Origin: Symbiodinium natans
Lineage: Eukaryota > Sar > Dinophyceae > Suessiales > Symbiodiniaceae
Reading direction: 5' to 3'
Length of the DNA stretch: 24,661 nt
Assembly (NCBI GenBank): GCA_905221605.1
Contig: CAJNDS010001284.1
Span: 1-24,661, forward strand
Of this stretch, positions 1 to 8,268 are shown one piece after another. Numbering within the stretch: the stretch's first letter is position 1; every line of letters begins with the position of its first letter. Under the pieces are notes generated by a model that did not search any database, was not told the DNA's origin, and was given only the letters and a program-made list of their open reading frames with translations. A program made the translations under genes and the position numbers.

Positions 1-1162
1 GCCTGCCCGTGTAGGCCTTTGCAGTACTTGTGCAATCTTTGTCAAATGTGTATGCCACGCTGAATCACGCTGATGTTGCCCGTCGATTTGGCATCCGGGA
101 GGCAACCCTCGGACATACAGCTGAAGATTCTATTCGCTCCGATTTGGAGGCCATCCTGTCAGCAACAGGATTATTCACGACATGTCAAACTTGATTTTGG
201 TGTTGTTTTCGCTATCTGCTTGTTTTTGTATGGGTTTTGCCTATATTTTGAAGGTGTTTTCCTTTTTTGGGGTCAGGGCAACCATCCTAAACCTTAAAAG
301 TCACTACCCCCGACATGTCAAACTTGATTTTGGTGTTTCTGTTGCTCTCTGCTTGTTTTTGTATGGTTTTGCCTATGTTTTTAAGGGTGTTTTCCTTTTT
401 GGTGTCAGGGCAACCATCCTAAACCTTAAAAGTTACTACACCCAACATGTCAAACTTGATTTTGGTGTTGTTTTCGCTTTCTTCGTGACACATCGCTACC
501 ATTGAGTACCATCTGCCCCCATCGCTTGTCAGTCCAGTTGGCTGAAGGTCTTTACCGTCACATTTCGATGCAGCAACAGCGGCTTCGACCTCTGCGAAAA
601 ATGTGCACACGCCACGGCCCCAGTCCGTTCCCTCACAACAGATCTGCTCGAATGCCTGCCCGTGTAGGCCTTTGCAGTACTTGTGCAATCTTTGTCAAAT
701 GTGTATGCCACGCTGAATTCACGCTGATGTTGCCGTCGATTTTGGCATTCCGGGAGGCAACCCTGGGGACATACAGCTGGAAGATTTATATTCGCTCCGA
801 TTGGAGGGCCATCCGTCAGCAAACAGGATATTCACGACATGTCAAACTTGATTTTGGTGTTGTTTTCGCTTTCTGCTTGTTTTTGTATGGGTTTTGCCTA
901 TATTTTGAAGGTGTTTTCCTTTTTTGGGGTCAGGGCAACCATCCTAAACCTTAAAAGTCACTACACCCGACATGTCAAACTTGATTTTGGTGTTTCTGTT
1001 GCTCTCTGCTTGTTTTTGTATGGTTTTGCCTATGTTTTTAAGGGTGTTTTCCTTTTTGGGGTCAGGGCAACCATCCTAAACCTTAAAAGTTACTACACCC
1101 AACATGTCAAACTTGATTTTGGTGTTGTTTTCGCTTTCTTCGTGACACATCGCTACCATTGA

Positions 1163-1492
1163 GTACCATCTGCCCCCATCGCTTGCCAGTCCAGTTGGCT
1201 GAAGGTCTTTACCGTCACATTTCGATGCAGCAACAGCGGCTTCGACCTCTGCGAAAAATGTGCACACGCCCCGGCCCCAGTCCGTTCCCTCACAACAGAT
1301 CTGCTCGAATGCCTGCCCGTGTAGGCCTTTGCAGTACTTGTGCAATCTTTGTCAAATGTGTATGCCACGCTGAATCACGCTGATGTTGCCCGTCGATTTT
1401 GGCATCCGGGAGGCAACCCTCGGACATACAGCTGAAGATTCTATTCGCTCCGATTTGGAGGCCATCCTGTCAGCAACAGGATTATTCACGAC
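1163..1492 (+). pseudogene. Decayed coding-like segment inside the satellite unit (representative copy)
   Basis: In one plus frame the unit is open for 53 codons (1163-1321), hits a single TAG (1322-1324), then in the same frame reads a further protein-like stretch. In the units at 1-194 and 24063-24245, where the run before GGCATCC has three Ts, that second stretch is open for 59 codons to a TGA; most units have four Ts and shift frame. The first part contains FRCSNSGFDLCEKC, loosely like a ZZ/DC1-type zinc finger with one cysteine replaced. The recurrent unit variants GTA/GTG, ACC/ACT, AGC/AGT and TGC/TGT are all synonymous in this frame. An antisense frame of 71 codons (1153-1368) shares the same wobble positions and cannot be excluded. 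I infer a captured gene fragment, now broken. Equivalent starts: 506, 1817, 2471, 11219, 11873, 12527, 13181, 13835, 22578, 23232, 24557. Confidence 0.35.
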
Positions 1493-2798
1493 ATGTCAAA
1501 CTTGATTTTGGTGTTGTTTTCGCTTTCTGCTTGTTTTTGTATGGGTTTTGCCTATATTTTGAAGGTGTTTTCCTTTTTTGGGGTCAGGGCAACCATCCTA
1601 AACCTTAAAAGTCACTACACCCGACATGTCAAACTTGATTTTGGTGTTTCTGTTGCTCTCTGCTTGTTTTTGTATGGTTTTGCCTATGTTTTTAAGGGTG
1701 TTTTCCTTTTTGGGGTCAGGGCAACCATCCTAAACCTTAAAAGTTACTACACCCAACATGTCAAACTTGATTTTGGTGTTGTTTTCGCTTTCTTCGTGAC
1801 ACATCGCTACCATTGAGTGCCATCTGCCCCCATCGCTTGCCAGTCCAGTTGGCTGAAGGTCTTTACTGTCACATTTCGATGCAGCAACAGTGGCTTCGAC
1901 CTCTGCGAAAAATGTGCACACGCCCCGGCCCCAGTCCGTTCCCTCACAACAGATCTGCTCGAATGCCTGCCCGTGTAGGCCTTTGCAGTACTTGTGCAAT
2001 CTTTGTCAAATGTGTATGCCACGCTGAATCACGCTGATGTTGCCCGTCGATTTTGGCATCCGGGAGGCAACCCTCGGACATACAGCTGAAGATTCTATTC
2101 GCTCCGATTTGGAGGCCATCCTGTCAGCAACAGGATTATTCACGACATGTCAAACTTGATTTTGGTGTTGTTTTCGCTTTCTGCTTGTTTTTGTATGGGT
2201 TTTGCCTATATTTTGAAGGTGTTTTCCTTTTTTGGGGTCAGGGCAACCATCCTAAACCTTAAAAGTCACTACACCCGACATGTCAAACTTGATTTTGGTG
2301 TTTCTGTTGCTCTCTGCTTGTTTTTGTATGGTTTTGCCTATGTTTTTAAAGGTGTTTTCCTTTTTGGGGTCAGGGCAACCATCCTAAACCTTAAAAGTTA
2401 CTACACCCAACATGTCAAACTTGATTTTGGTGTTGTTTTCGCTTTCTTCGTGACACATCGCTACCATTGAGTGCCATCTGCCCCCATCGCTTGCCAGTCC
2501 AGTTGGCTGAAGGTCTTTACTGTCACATTTCGATGCAGCAACAGTGGCTTCGACCTCTGCGAAAAATGTGCACACGCCCCGGCCCCAGTCCGTTCCCTCA
2601 CAACAGATCTGCTCGAATGCCTGCCCGTGTAGGCCTTTGCAGTACTTGTGCAATCTTTGTCAAATGTGTATGCCACGCTGAATCACGCTGATGTTGCCCG
2701 TCGATTTTGGCATCCGGGAGGCAACCCTCGGACATACAGCTGAAGATTCTATTCGCTCCGATTTGGAGGCCATCCTGTCAGCAACAGGATTATTCACG

Positions 2799-3526
2799 AC
2801 ATGTCAAACTTGATTTTGGTGTTGTTTTCGCTTTCTGCTTGTTTTTGTATGGGTTTTGCCTATATTTTGAAGGTGTTTTCCTTTTTTGGGGTCAGAGCAA
2901 CCATCCTAAACCTTAAAAGTCACTACACCCGACATGTCAAACTTGATTTTGGTGTTTCTGTTGCTCTCTGCTTGTTTTTGTATGGTTTTGCCTATGTTTT
3001 TAAAGGTGTTTTCCTTTTTGGGGTCAGGGCAACCATCCTAAACCTTAAAAAGTTACTACACCCAACATGTCAAACTTGATTTTGGTGTTGTTTTGCTATC
3101 TGCTTGTTTTTGTATGGGTTTTGCCTATATTTTGAAGGTGTTTTCCTTTTGTGGGGTCAGGGCAACCATCCTAAACCTTAAAAGTCACTACACCCGACAT
3201 GTCAAACTTGATTTTGGTGTTTCTGTTGCTCTCTGCTTGTTTTTGTATGGTTTTGCCTATGTTTTTAAAGGTGTTTTCCTTTTTGGGGTCAGGGCAACCA
3301 TCCTAAACCTTAAAAGTTACTACACCCAACATGTCAAACTTGATTTTGGTGTTTTTTTGCTCTCTGCTTGTTTTTGTATGGGTTTTGCCTATATTTTGAA
3401 GGTGTTTTCCTTTTGTGGGGTCAGGGCAACCATCCTAAACCCTAAAAGTCACTACGCCCGACATGTCAAACTTGATTGTTTTTGTATGGTTTTGATTATA
3501 TTTTGGAGGGTGTTTTCGCTTTTTGG
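2799..3526. repeat. 132-bp monomer tail of array 1
   Basis: Monomers start with ACATGTCAAAC at 2799, 2932, 3065, 3197, 3329 and 3461, a period of 132-133 bp, alternating between the two monomer types and lacking the 330-bp coding-like segment. The last monomer is truncated and diverged (3461-3526). 132 is divisible by three, so hydrophobic reading frames stay open through several monomers, but an extra A near 3050 breaks the frame here and not in the second copy, so I do not treat this frame as a gene. Confidence 0.9.
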
Positions 3527-3559
3527 TCCTACAGAGCAGGGCACAGTTTCTTTCACACT

Positions 3560-4030
3560 CTCTCACGCTCTCGTTTTCTCACACAATCTCGCGCGCGTAA
3601 GTGCCGCTCAAGGATGTGGGATAAACATGGACATGCTTGGGCATGCGCCTAAGTTTTTGAAGGTAAGGACGTGGAGACGGTGAGCAGAAGCATAGCGACG
3701 GTAAGGTTTTGGCCACGTCGGAGAGGGCGCATTCTGTCTAGCTCTCCCTTTCTCTTTCACAGAAGCTCTCGTTTGTCAATGTTTGTGAAGTGCCGCTGAC
3801 GGATGTGAGACAAACATGTGCATACTTGGGCCTAAGTTTTTGAAGGTAAGGACGTGTAGACGGTGAGCAGAAGCATAGCTACGGGGGGGACGCATGCTGG
3901 CAGTTCGGATAGGGCGCATTTTCTATCGCTTTCACACAATCTCTCCTTTCTCCATGTTCGTCACGCGTGCGAAGTGCCGCTCAAGGATGTGAGACAAACA
4001 TGGGCATGCTTCGGCCAAGTTCTTGGGTTG
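3560..4030. repeat. Three degenerate tandem repeats of about 187 bp
   Basis: The core GTGCCGCT(C/G)A(A)GGATGTG recurs at 3601, 3790 and 3974, followed each time by a GAY/ACAAACATG-type stretch and TTGGGC..CCTAAGTTTTTGAAGGTAAGGACGTG; the sequence ACGGTGAGCAGAAGCATAGC occurs in the first two. The repeats also carry CT-rich runs (CTCTCACGCTCTCG, TCACACAATCTC). I see no convincing gene here. The region separates the satellite tail from the C-rich minisatellite. Confidence 0.75.
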
Positions 4031-4123
4031 AGGCAAGACCACTGCATAATGGCGCCGCAATGCTTGTGCTTTGCGCGTCTCTGCACGTGACGTGTACAGA
4101 AACAGGTACATGAAATACATGTT

Positions 4124-4246
4124 GTTCGTTTTGCTCAGACGCCCCCCCCCTGTGTGATGCTCATATCCCTGGTGCTCGTTTTGCTCAAACGCCCCCCTTT
4201 GTCATGCTCATGCTGCATCCCTGGTGCTCATTTTGCTCACACCCCA
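4124..4246. repeat. C-rich GCTCA minisatellite, left block
   Basis: About three diverged units share the pattern (G)TGCTCRTTTTGCTCAVACGCCCC followed by a TG(A/C)TGCTCATATCCCTGG-type link; one contains a run of nine Cs at 4142-4150. A related block in the same orientation lies at about 7498-7626, so the Rep-like gene and its putative regulatory hairpin sit between two such blocks. No coding role is apparent. Confidence 0.6.
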
Positions 4247-4415
4247 CGAACAACCCAGCCCAGGGATGTTCCCTTGGAGTTCCGGGGCAGCCAGTCCCAT
4301 TGTGGACGTTCCTTCGTCTCCTACCACCTCGTGGCCAAAGACCTGGAGACCACTAGAAGCTTGCTCTGGGCACGCGGCCCCGCGAAACGTTCCGGGAAAG
4401 CAGGCCTCGAAAACC

Positions 4416-4483
4416 CGTGGTCCTGCAAATCCGTTTTTTGGACTAATAATTCTATTGTCCCACAACGGTTTTGCAGGACCACG
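4416..4483. promoter_or_regulatory. Long hairpin with AT-rich loop and repeated GGTCCTGY motifs; candidate replication origin or regulatory element
   Basis: Positions 4416-4435 and 4464-4483 form a 20-bp inverted repeat with one mismatch (T4430/T4469). The 28-base loop has an inner 4-bp stem (GGAC/GTCC) around an AT-rich tip. On the minus strand the tip reads AATTATTAG (4443-4451), which matches six of the seven fixed positions of the NANTATTAC nonanucleotide found at origins of CRESS-DNA replicons; the final C is not matched. GGTCCTGC/T occurs in direct orientation at 4419, 4524 and 4568 and inverted at 4473-4480, like iterons. The Rep-like start codon is about 390 bp downstream. The hairpin is a direct observation; the origin role is inference, and a fold-back remnant is an alternative. 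Confidence 0.45.
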
Positions 4484-4654
4484 CGTGTCATCTTGCAGTT
4501 CTCGTACGTGGCTTGTCCTGTGCGGTCCTGCGGTAATGGTTTCTGCAATGAGAGAAGGTAGACATTGGGTCCTGTCACGTTCCTGCGCAGCGTTTCGCAG
4601 GCTTGGACAGTGAGCTTCAGTGCCTCTCACCAAAGAGCTCACCACTTTTCATGA

Positions 4655-4852
4655 GCACCACATGGTTTGCGTAACTGCAGGGGAATCTGACACAAGCGTG
4701 AGTTCCTGCTTCTAACTGGTACGTACCGTGCAGGTGACTCTTTCCCACAAACCCTCTAACTAAACGGGAGCGCCGTATGGTTTGTGTAACTGCGTGGGAA
4801 TCTGACAGAAGCGTGACTGCCTGTCTCTAATTGGCACGTGCCGTGCATGTAA
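4655..4852. promoter_or_regulatory. Two 115-bp-spaced direct repeats with covarying 10-bp palindromes upstream of the Rep-like gene
   Basis: The phrase ATGGTTTGYGTAACTGC, then GGAATCTGACA, AAGCGTGA and CTAAYTGG, occurs at about 4662 and again at 4777. Each repeat ends in a perfect 10-bp palindrome: GGTACGTACC at 4718-4727 and GGCACGTGCC at 4833-4842. The two palindromes differ at two positions that change together so that both remain perfect. The second is 32 bp upstream of the Rep-like ATG. A dimeric DNA-binding site is the simplest reading; the second contains a CACGTG core. Confidence 0.5.
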
Positions 4853-4874
4853 ATCCGGGCATTTTGCCTGAGCC

Positions 4875-6518
4875 ATGTTGCCCGCAAAACGTCGTCGTTT
4901 GCAGGGCAAGCAGAGTCCGCCGGAGGGAGAAAACAGCAGGCAAACACGGACCCAGCTCCAGACCCTTGTCCGAGACACGTGGGTTGCGAGGAGAATGGTC
5001 GAGGAAGGCTCACATGGTCATGAGAGGCGCAATGTCCTGCGAGTGGAGTTTACCAGCATAGACAAGGTTCCAGTTCTACAGGCCATGCTGGGCCAAGTGC
5101 CTGCTCATCTCATGGCTGCAGCAAGAGCTTTGCTTGCCTCCTGGCACGCAGAACCCCCCATAGTCTTGAATGAGCAACCGCTGCCTTCCTACCGCGGCAG
5201 TGGCACGATGTTCAGATACTCTGGCTCCTGGTCCAGGATTACAGATGCCGGGGCAAGTGCAATGTTGGCAGAAGGGGAGTCGCGGATTGCCGATATCTGT
5301 CGCCTCTTGCAGGACAATGTCGAGGTTGCAAGCCTTTGGGATGAGTTCCAACGCTTTGCGCAGCAGCTACGGCAAAGCAAGCTGGATCGTATGACTCTTG
5401 CGTGTGAGCTGCACACCGCTGTGAGTCTGGAGAAGCTGGTGCCCAGCATCCACTTTCATCTGATGTTTGACTCGAGATGCTTGGCGCAGGTTAGTTGGTT
5501 ATGTTCTGCGTCCTGGCTCGGTTTTGCGGTCGCCGGTGCAGTTAGCTAATTAGGTGCCCTGTTTCAAAGGGTTGATGTGAACATGACCCACTGTTTCCAC
5601 CGCCGCTTCGGGCGTTCCTCCTGGGTCCTTGCCGGTAGTTTTGTGGGGTAAAAGTAAGGACAGACGGTGACTCTGCCGAAGCCCAGTCTGTTGTTTCGTG
5701 GTGCCGTTCCGCATCAGTCTGTGGAGTGCAAGCAAGCTCGTGGAAAAGCTTGCCGAAAGGCATACGATCAGGGGCATTATTATTTACAGGTTCCGAAGAT
5801 TGGCTCCATTCATATGACGACGACAGCTCCTGCCTTCACCACCTTTCCAATTGCGCCGGATTGGATTACCAATTTATGGCAGGCCTGTAAAATTACGGAG
5901 CAGGTTGCGGAGAAGGAGTACCTGCGCTGCAAGAAGCACGTGAAAGCCTATTTAGACAACATGAAGTTCCATGCACAGTGCATGCAGACAGAGGCCGTTG
6001 CAGCGCGCAAGGCGCAAGCGCTCCTGGACCTTCAGCCCCTCATGAAGACAGCCGTTGTGCTGGAGCAGGTCCAGCGCGACTTCTTGCCACAGTTCGCCCG
6101 CCCCATGTTCCGAAGGAGCTTCCTTGTTTTAACTGGTCCCACGCGACTTGGTAAAACAATCTATGCTCGCAGCCTCTTCGGTCATCGCCAGACACTAGAG
6201 CTCAACTGCTGTGGCGTGAGTCAGCCTGACTTGCGTGGCTTCAACCCTTTGGTCCACCGCGCCATCTTGTATGATGAAGGTTCCGCGGACATGGTTTTGC
6301 GCAATCGTCGCCTGTTTCAGGGATCCACAGAAGAGGTTACGCTCGCCCACTCTGGAACAAATCTGTTCACCTACAGTGTGTATGTCTACAACGTCGCTAT
6401 GATTCTGACGTCGAACTCTTGGCTGCGTGAGCTGGAGGAGTTGCAGAGCGAGGAGCGCGAGTGGCTCGAAGGTAATTCAATCTGTATAGACTGCAAGCAG
6501 CCGCTGTATGAGACGTGA
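4875..6518 (+). CDS. Rep-like protein: HUH-type motif plus SF3 helicase domain, two exons (copy 1)
   Basis: Exon 1 is proposed as 4875-5489 (205 codons, ending before GTTAGT) and exon 2 as 5664-6518 (284 codons plus TGA), both phase 0, giving about 489 residues. The intron 5490-5663 has GT..AG ends. The ATG follows GCC and opens with a basic KRRR stretch that could be a nuclear signal. Exon 1 ends in IHFHLMF (His193, His195), a match to the HUH motif of rolling-circle Rep endonucleases. Exon 2 has a Walker A GPTRLGKT (6135-6158), a Walker B ILYDE (about 6264-6278) and a motif C ILTSN ending at 6416, the order of SF3 helicases of CRESS-type Reps. A candidate motif III is YLRCKK (Tyr at 5919), with spacing unlike the usual YxxK, so nicking activity is uncertain. 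From memory, related proteins are multicopy in dinoflagellates. It is identical in the second block. Expected role if active: nicking and unwinding at a stem-loop origin. Confidence 0.75.
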
Positions 6519-6589
6519 AAGCCAAGAAGCCGGAACTCTGTCTGTGCTCTGTGCCTAAACCACGAAGCCATATAATGATAGGGGAAGAC

Positions 6590-6655
6590 TCTGCAACCAT
6601 TTTTGGGCAAGCCGCTTTTGGGGGCAGAAATGGACGCCAGGAGGCAGCTCTGGCT
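6590..6655 (+). other. Possible degraded spliced-leader-like motifs
   Basis: Starting about 75 bp after the Rep-like stop codon, three short stretches resemble the 3' part of the dinoflagellate spliced leader (CCATTTTGGCTCAAG): CCATTTTTGGGCAAG (6598-6612), CGCTTTTGGGGGCAG, and CTCTGGCTCAAG (ending about 6655). Stacked relic leaders are known upstream of retroposed dinoflagellate genes. Each match has several differences and no clear plus-strand gene follows, so this may be chance. Confidence 0.2.
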
Positions 6656-6694
6656 CAAGAACCGATTGAAAAATACAAATAACTGTTTTTCCTT

Positions 6695-7348
6695 TCAAGT
6701 TGGAGCAGACAAAGGCTTTTTCCACATGCAACAATGTTTTGGAAGTGTTGTCCTTCGTTCTGAACGGCTCGGGCATGCATGATTTTTGACATGTTTTCTT
6801 GATTTTTGAGCTTGCTTTGAACCGCGCCCGCTTTTTTTCAAGCATGTAGGGCGGTGGGAGGGGGCTTGGGCGGGAGGGCGGGCCGCGGCCGCGCGTGTGC
6901 TGAGGCCTGCGAATGCCCGCATGCTCTGGCTTGTCATGCCCAGCCAAGTCGGGCTCAACTGATGTGCGACAGGAAAACTGCTGCTTGCCATCGGGTGCAC
7001 GCCAAATCCAGGCAACAGGCAGGCGACAACCTTGGATTTCCAGACTTGTTGCTCTCCGTCCTGTGCATCGTTCACATGTCCTGCATCCTTTCTTCCGAAG
7101 CTGTCAGCTATGTCTTCCATAAGCCTGAGTACATCAGATTGCTGTGAAGGCGCATGCCAATTGTACACATGTTCCAGTGGTTTGTGGTTGACAGTACGCG
7201 GGCAGCTTCCATGCTTCTGACAGATGCCAGCTGTTGCGTTCAAACGTGCGCAGGCTTGAGCACCATCGTCTCGAAAAAGGCATGTTGCAAGCTCGATAGC
7301 TGTCTGGCTTTTACGCGTCCAGTTGGCTTCACGCCGCTTCTGGCACAC
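6695..7348 (-). CDS. Possible minus-strand gene or exon, unknown protein (copy 1)
   Basis: The minus strand is open for 217 codons. I do not recognise the product: the N-terminal two thirds are hydrophilic with mixed charge (for example VLRLMEDIADSFGRKD), and the C-terminal third is Ala/Pro-rich and then strongly basic (KKSGRGSKQAQKSRKHVK), with no membrane segment. There is no ATG at the start: the frame opens right after TAG as CTAG|GTG, which would fit a splice acceptor (AG|G) of an exon whose 5' partners lie above 7348. Evidence for coding comes from the second block: the 6860 change is synonymous in this frame (Pro), and the complex change at 7142-7146 removes one Gln in frame and leaves Ser synonymous, while it removes a stop codon from the competing plus frame. 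Overlapping plus frames are Cys-rich and less protein-like. Confidence 0.35.
   Translation of the reverse strand: MCQKRREANWTRKSQTAIELATCLFRDDGAQACARLNATAGICQKHGSCPRTVNHKPLEHVYNWHAPSQQSDVLRLMEDIADSFGRKDAGHVNDAQDGEQQVWKSKVVACLLPGFGVHPMASSSFPVAHQLSPTWLGMTSQSMRAFAGLSTRAAAARPPAQAPSHRPTCLKKSGRGSKQAQKSRKHVKNHACPSRSERRTTLPKHCCMWKKPLSAPT
6849..6882 (+). other. G-quadruplex-forming tract
   Basis: Seven runs of three or more G (6849-6851, 6856-6858, 6860-6864, 6868-6870, 6872-6874, 6876-6878, 6880-6882) are separated by loops of one to four bases, followed by a NotI-like GCGGCCGC. This far exceeds the minimal four-run G4 rule. The 6860 G to C change in the second block shortens one run to four Gs and leaves the motif intact. 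It lies on the strand opposite the possible minus-strand gene, so its transcript would be C-rich. Confidence 0.7.
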
Positions 7349-8268
7349 CTAGCACAGTGTCACAGACAGCCTGTTGCGTGCAAGAGTGTTCATCTTTCCA
7401 CTGCCCGGTTGTCTAGGTGGAGACGCCAGAAGAAGACAGCAGAAGAAGACTTTAGGGCTCAAGGGGCTAGGGGAAGCGGCTTTGCCTGCAAGTACCTGAC
7501 GCCCCTCCTTTTTGTTTGCTGATGCTCACCATTGCTCAAACCCCTCTCCCCTTTTTTTGCTCCTATCCGCCGTGGCTCAGGACGGTGTTCATCTTGCTCG
7601 TGCACCCCTCCCCCTTTTTTTGCCGATGATGCTGCGCCTTGGGAAGCTCTCACCGGCGCACAGGCTGTCCGCTCGGCGTCGGGACGCTCATGTGCGGGTT
7701 ACCCTGGGGGTGTTCCAGCTCCAAGTCAGGTCCAGGTTACTTTGACGTTCCTTTTGCACCGACGCAGAAGGTCGTGCCAAGTCGCTGCAAGACGGCGTTT
7801 GGCCAGATTTCCGCTGTTGAAGGGTGGACACTTGCCCAAACTGGTAAGGGAGGTCTCTGGAGGGGGACTCTGTCATCTTAAGGCCGGCGGCAAGATGGTG
7901 GTTGGCCAGATCTCAACTGTTGTTGTTCCACGCTGCCTTACCAGCGGCCCCAGTTTGGGGTGCAGGAAAGCCAGGTATTTCCAAGTATGTTGCGGGTTAC
8001 CGCTGCTGTATTGCCAAGTCGTTGTTGGTTCGCACATCGACCATGACGTAAGGATAGAGGGCCATTGTGTTGCCCTTGCCGAGATTGAATCGACCGTATT
8101 TGACTGTCGTTCGTCACAGCTTGTCGTGTGCATGTCTGGCCAAGTTCTTAGCGTCAGGAGTCAGCGACGTAGTTGGTAGTGGTGCAGGCAGACTGTCGAC
8201 GAAATCTTGCAAGAGGTACATCTCCAAGCCTCGTCTGACGTTTTCGCACTTCCGCAGTTTGCCTGCGC
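7349..8268. other. Unassigned stretch between the possible minus-strand gene and the transposase
   Basis: The first part (7349-7497) is open on the plus strand with no recognisable product. 7498-7626 is a C-rich block related to the one at 4124-4246. From 7627 to 8268 several frames are open on both strands (plus 7532-8179, minus 7873-8133, minus 7688-7876), with short protein-like patches but no motif I can name. GGCCAGAT(C/T)TC..CTGTTG occurs twice (about 7801 and 7903). It may hold 5' exons of the transposase or upstream exons of the minus-strand gene. The two blocks show no substitutions here, so they give no help in choosing a frame. Confidence 0.4.
7498..7626. repeat. C-rich GCTCA minisatellite, right block
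   Basis: Two units of about 60 bp carry CAT(C)TTGCTC followed by ACCCCTC(C)CCC and a run of seven Ts, with TGATGCTCACC at the front. The pattern matches the block at 4124-4246 in the same orientation, with extra T-runs. The pair brackets the Rep-like gene and the possible minus-strand gene. Confidence 0.5.

Larger units (their letters stand above)
1..3526. repeat. Satellite array 1: 654-bp tandem units plus 132-bp monomer tail (left edge cut)
   Basis: The same 654-bp unit recurs with its anchor (GAGTRCCATCTGCCCCC) near 504, 1161, 1815 and 2469; by alignment with array 2 a fifth, earlier anchor lies about 146 bp left of the window. Each unit has a GC-balanced segment of about 330 bp followed by T-rich 132/133-bp monomers that begin ACATGTCAAACTTGATTTTGG (first 20 bases are diagnostic). 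Two monomer types alternate, one with TATATTTTGAAGG and one with TATGTTTTTAA. After the last full unit the array continues as monomers only and decays around 3470-3526. Unit variants (TACC/TGCC, CCGT/CTGT, CGGC/TGGC) occur in a set order that resembles array 2. I infer a non-coding higher-order satellite. The first 500 bases and 700-850 contain scattered single-base differences. Confidence 0.95.

Noticed and set aside
1319-1334. A 16-base GT..AG intron that would remove the in-frame TAG in the satellite unit
   Set aside because: It is too short for spliceosomal splicing and the resulting frame loses the protein-like downstream stretch.
1076-1345. 89-codon minus-strand frame in each satellite unit
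   Set aside because: Unit variants change amino acids in it (Ala/Thr, Gly/Ser, Tyr/His), unlike the plus frame discussed above.
1-3526. CRISPR-like array
   Set aside because: Repeats are hundreds of bases long with no unique spacers; the context is eukaryotic satellite DNA.
4154-4645. Overlapping frames of 129-145 codons on both strands around the hairpin
   Set aside because: They run through the inverted repeat and C-rich minisatellite, overlap on both strands and show no recognisable motif.
7498-7626. Long terminal repeats of a retroelement, based on the paired C-rich blocks
   Set aside because: There is no reverse transcriptase, integrase or primer-binding site between them, and the blocks are short and only loosely similar.
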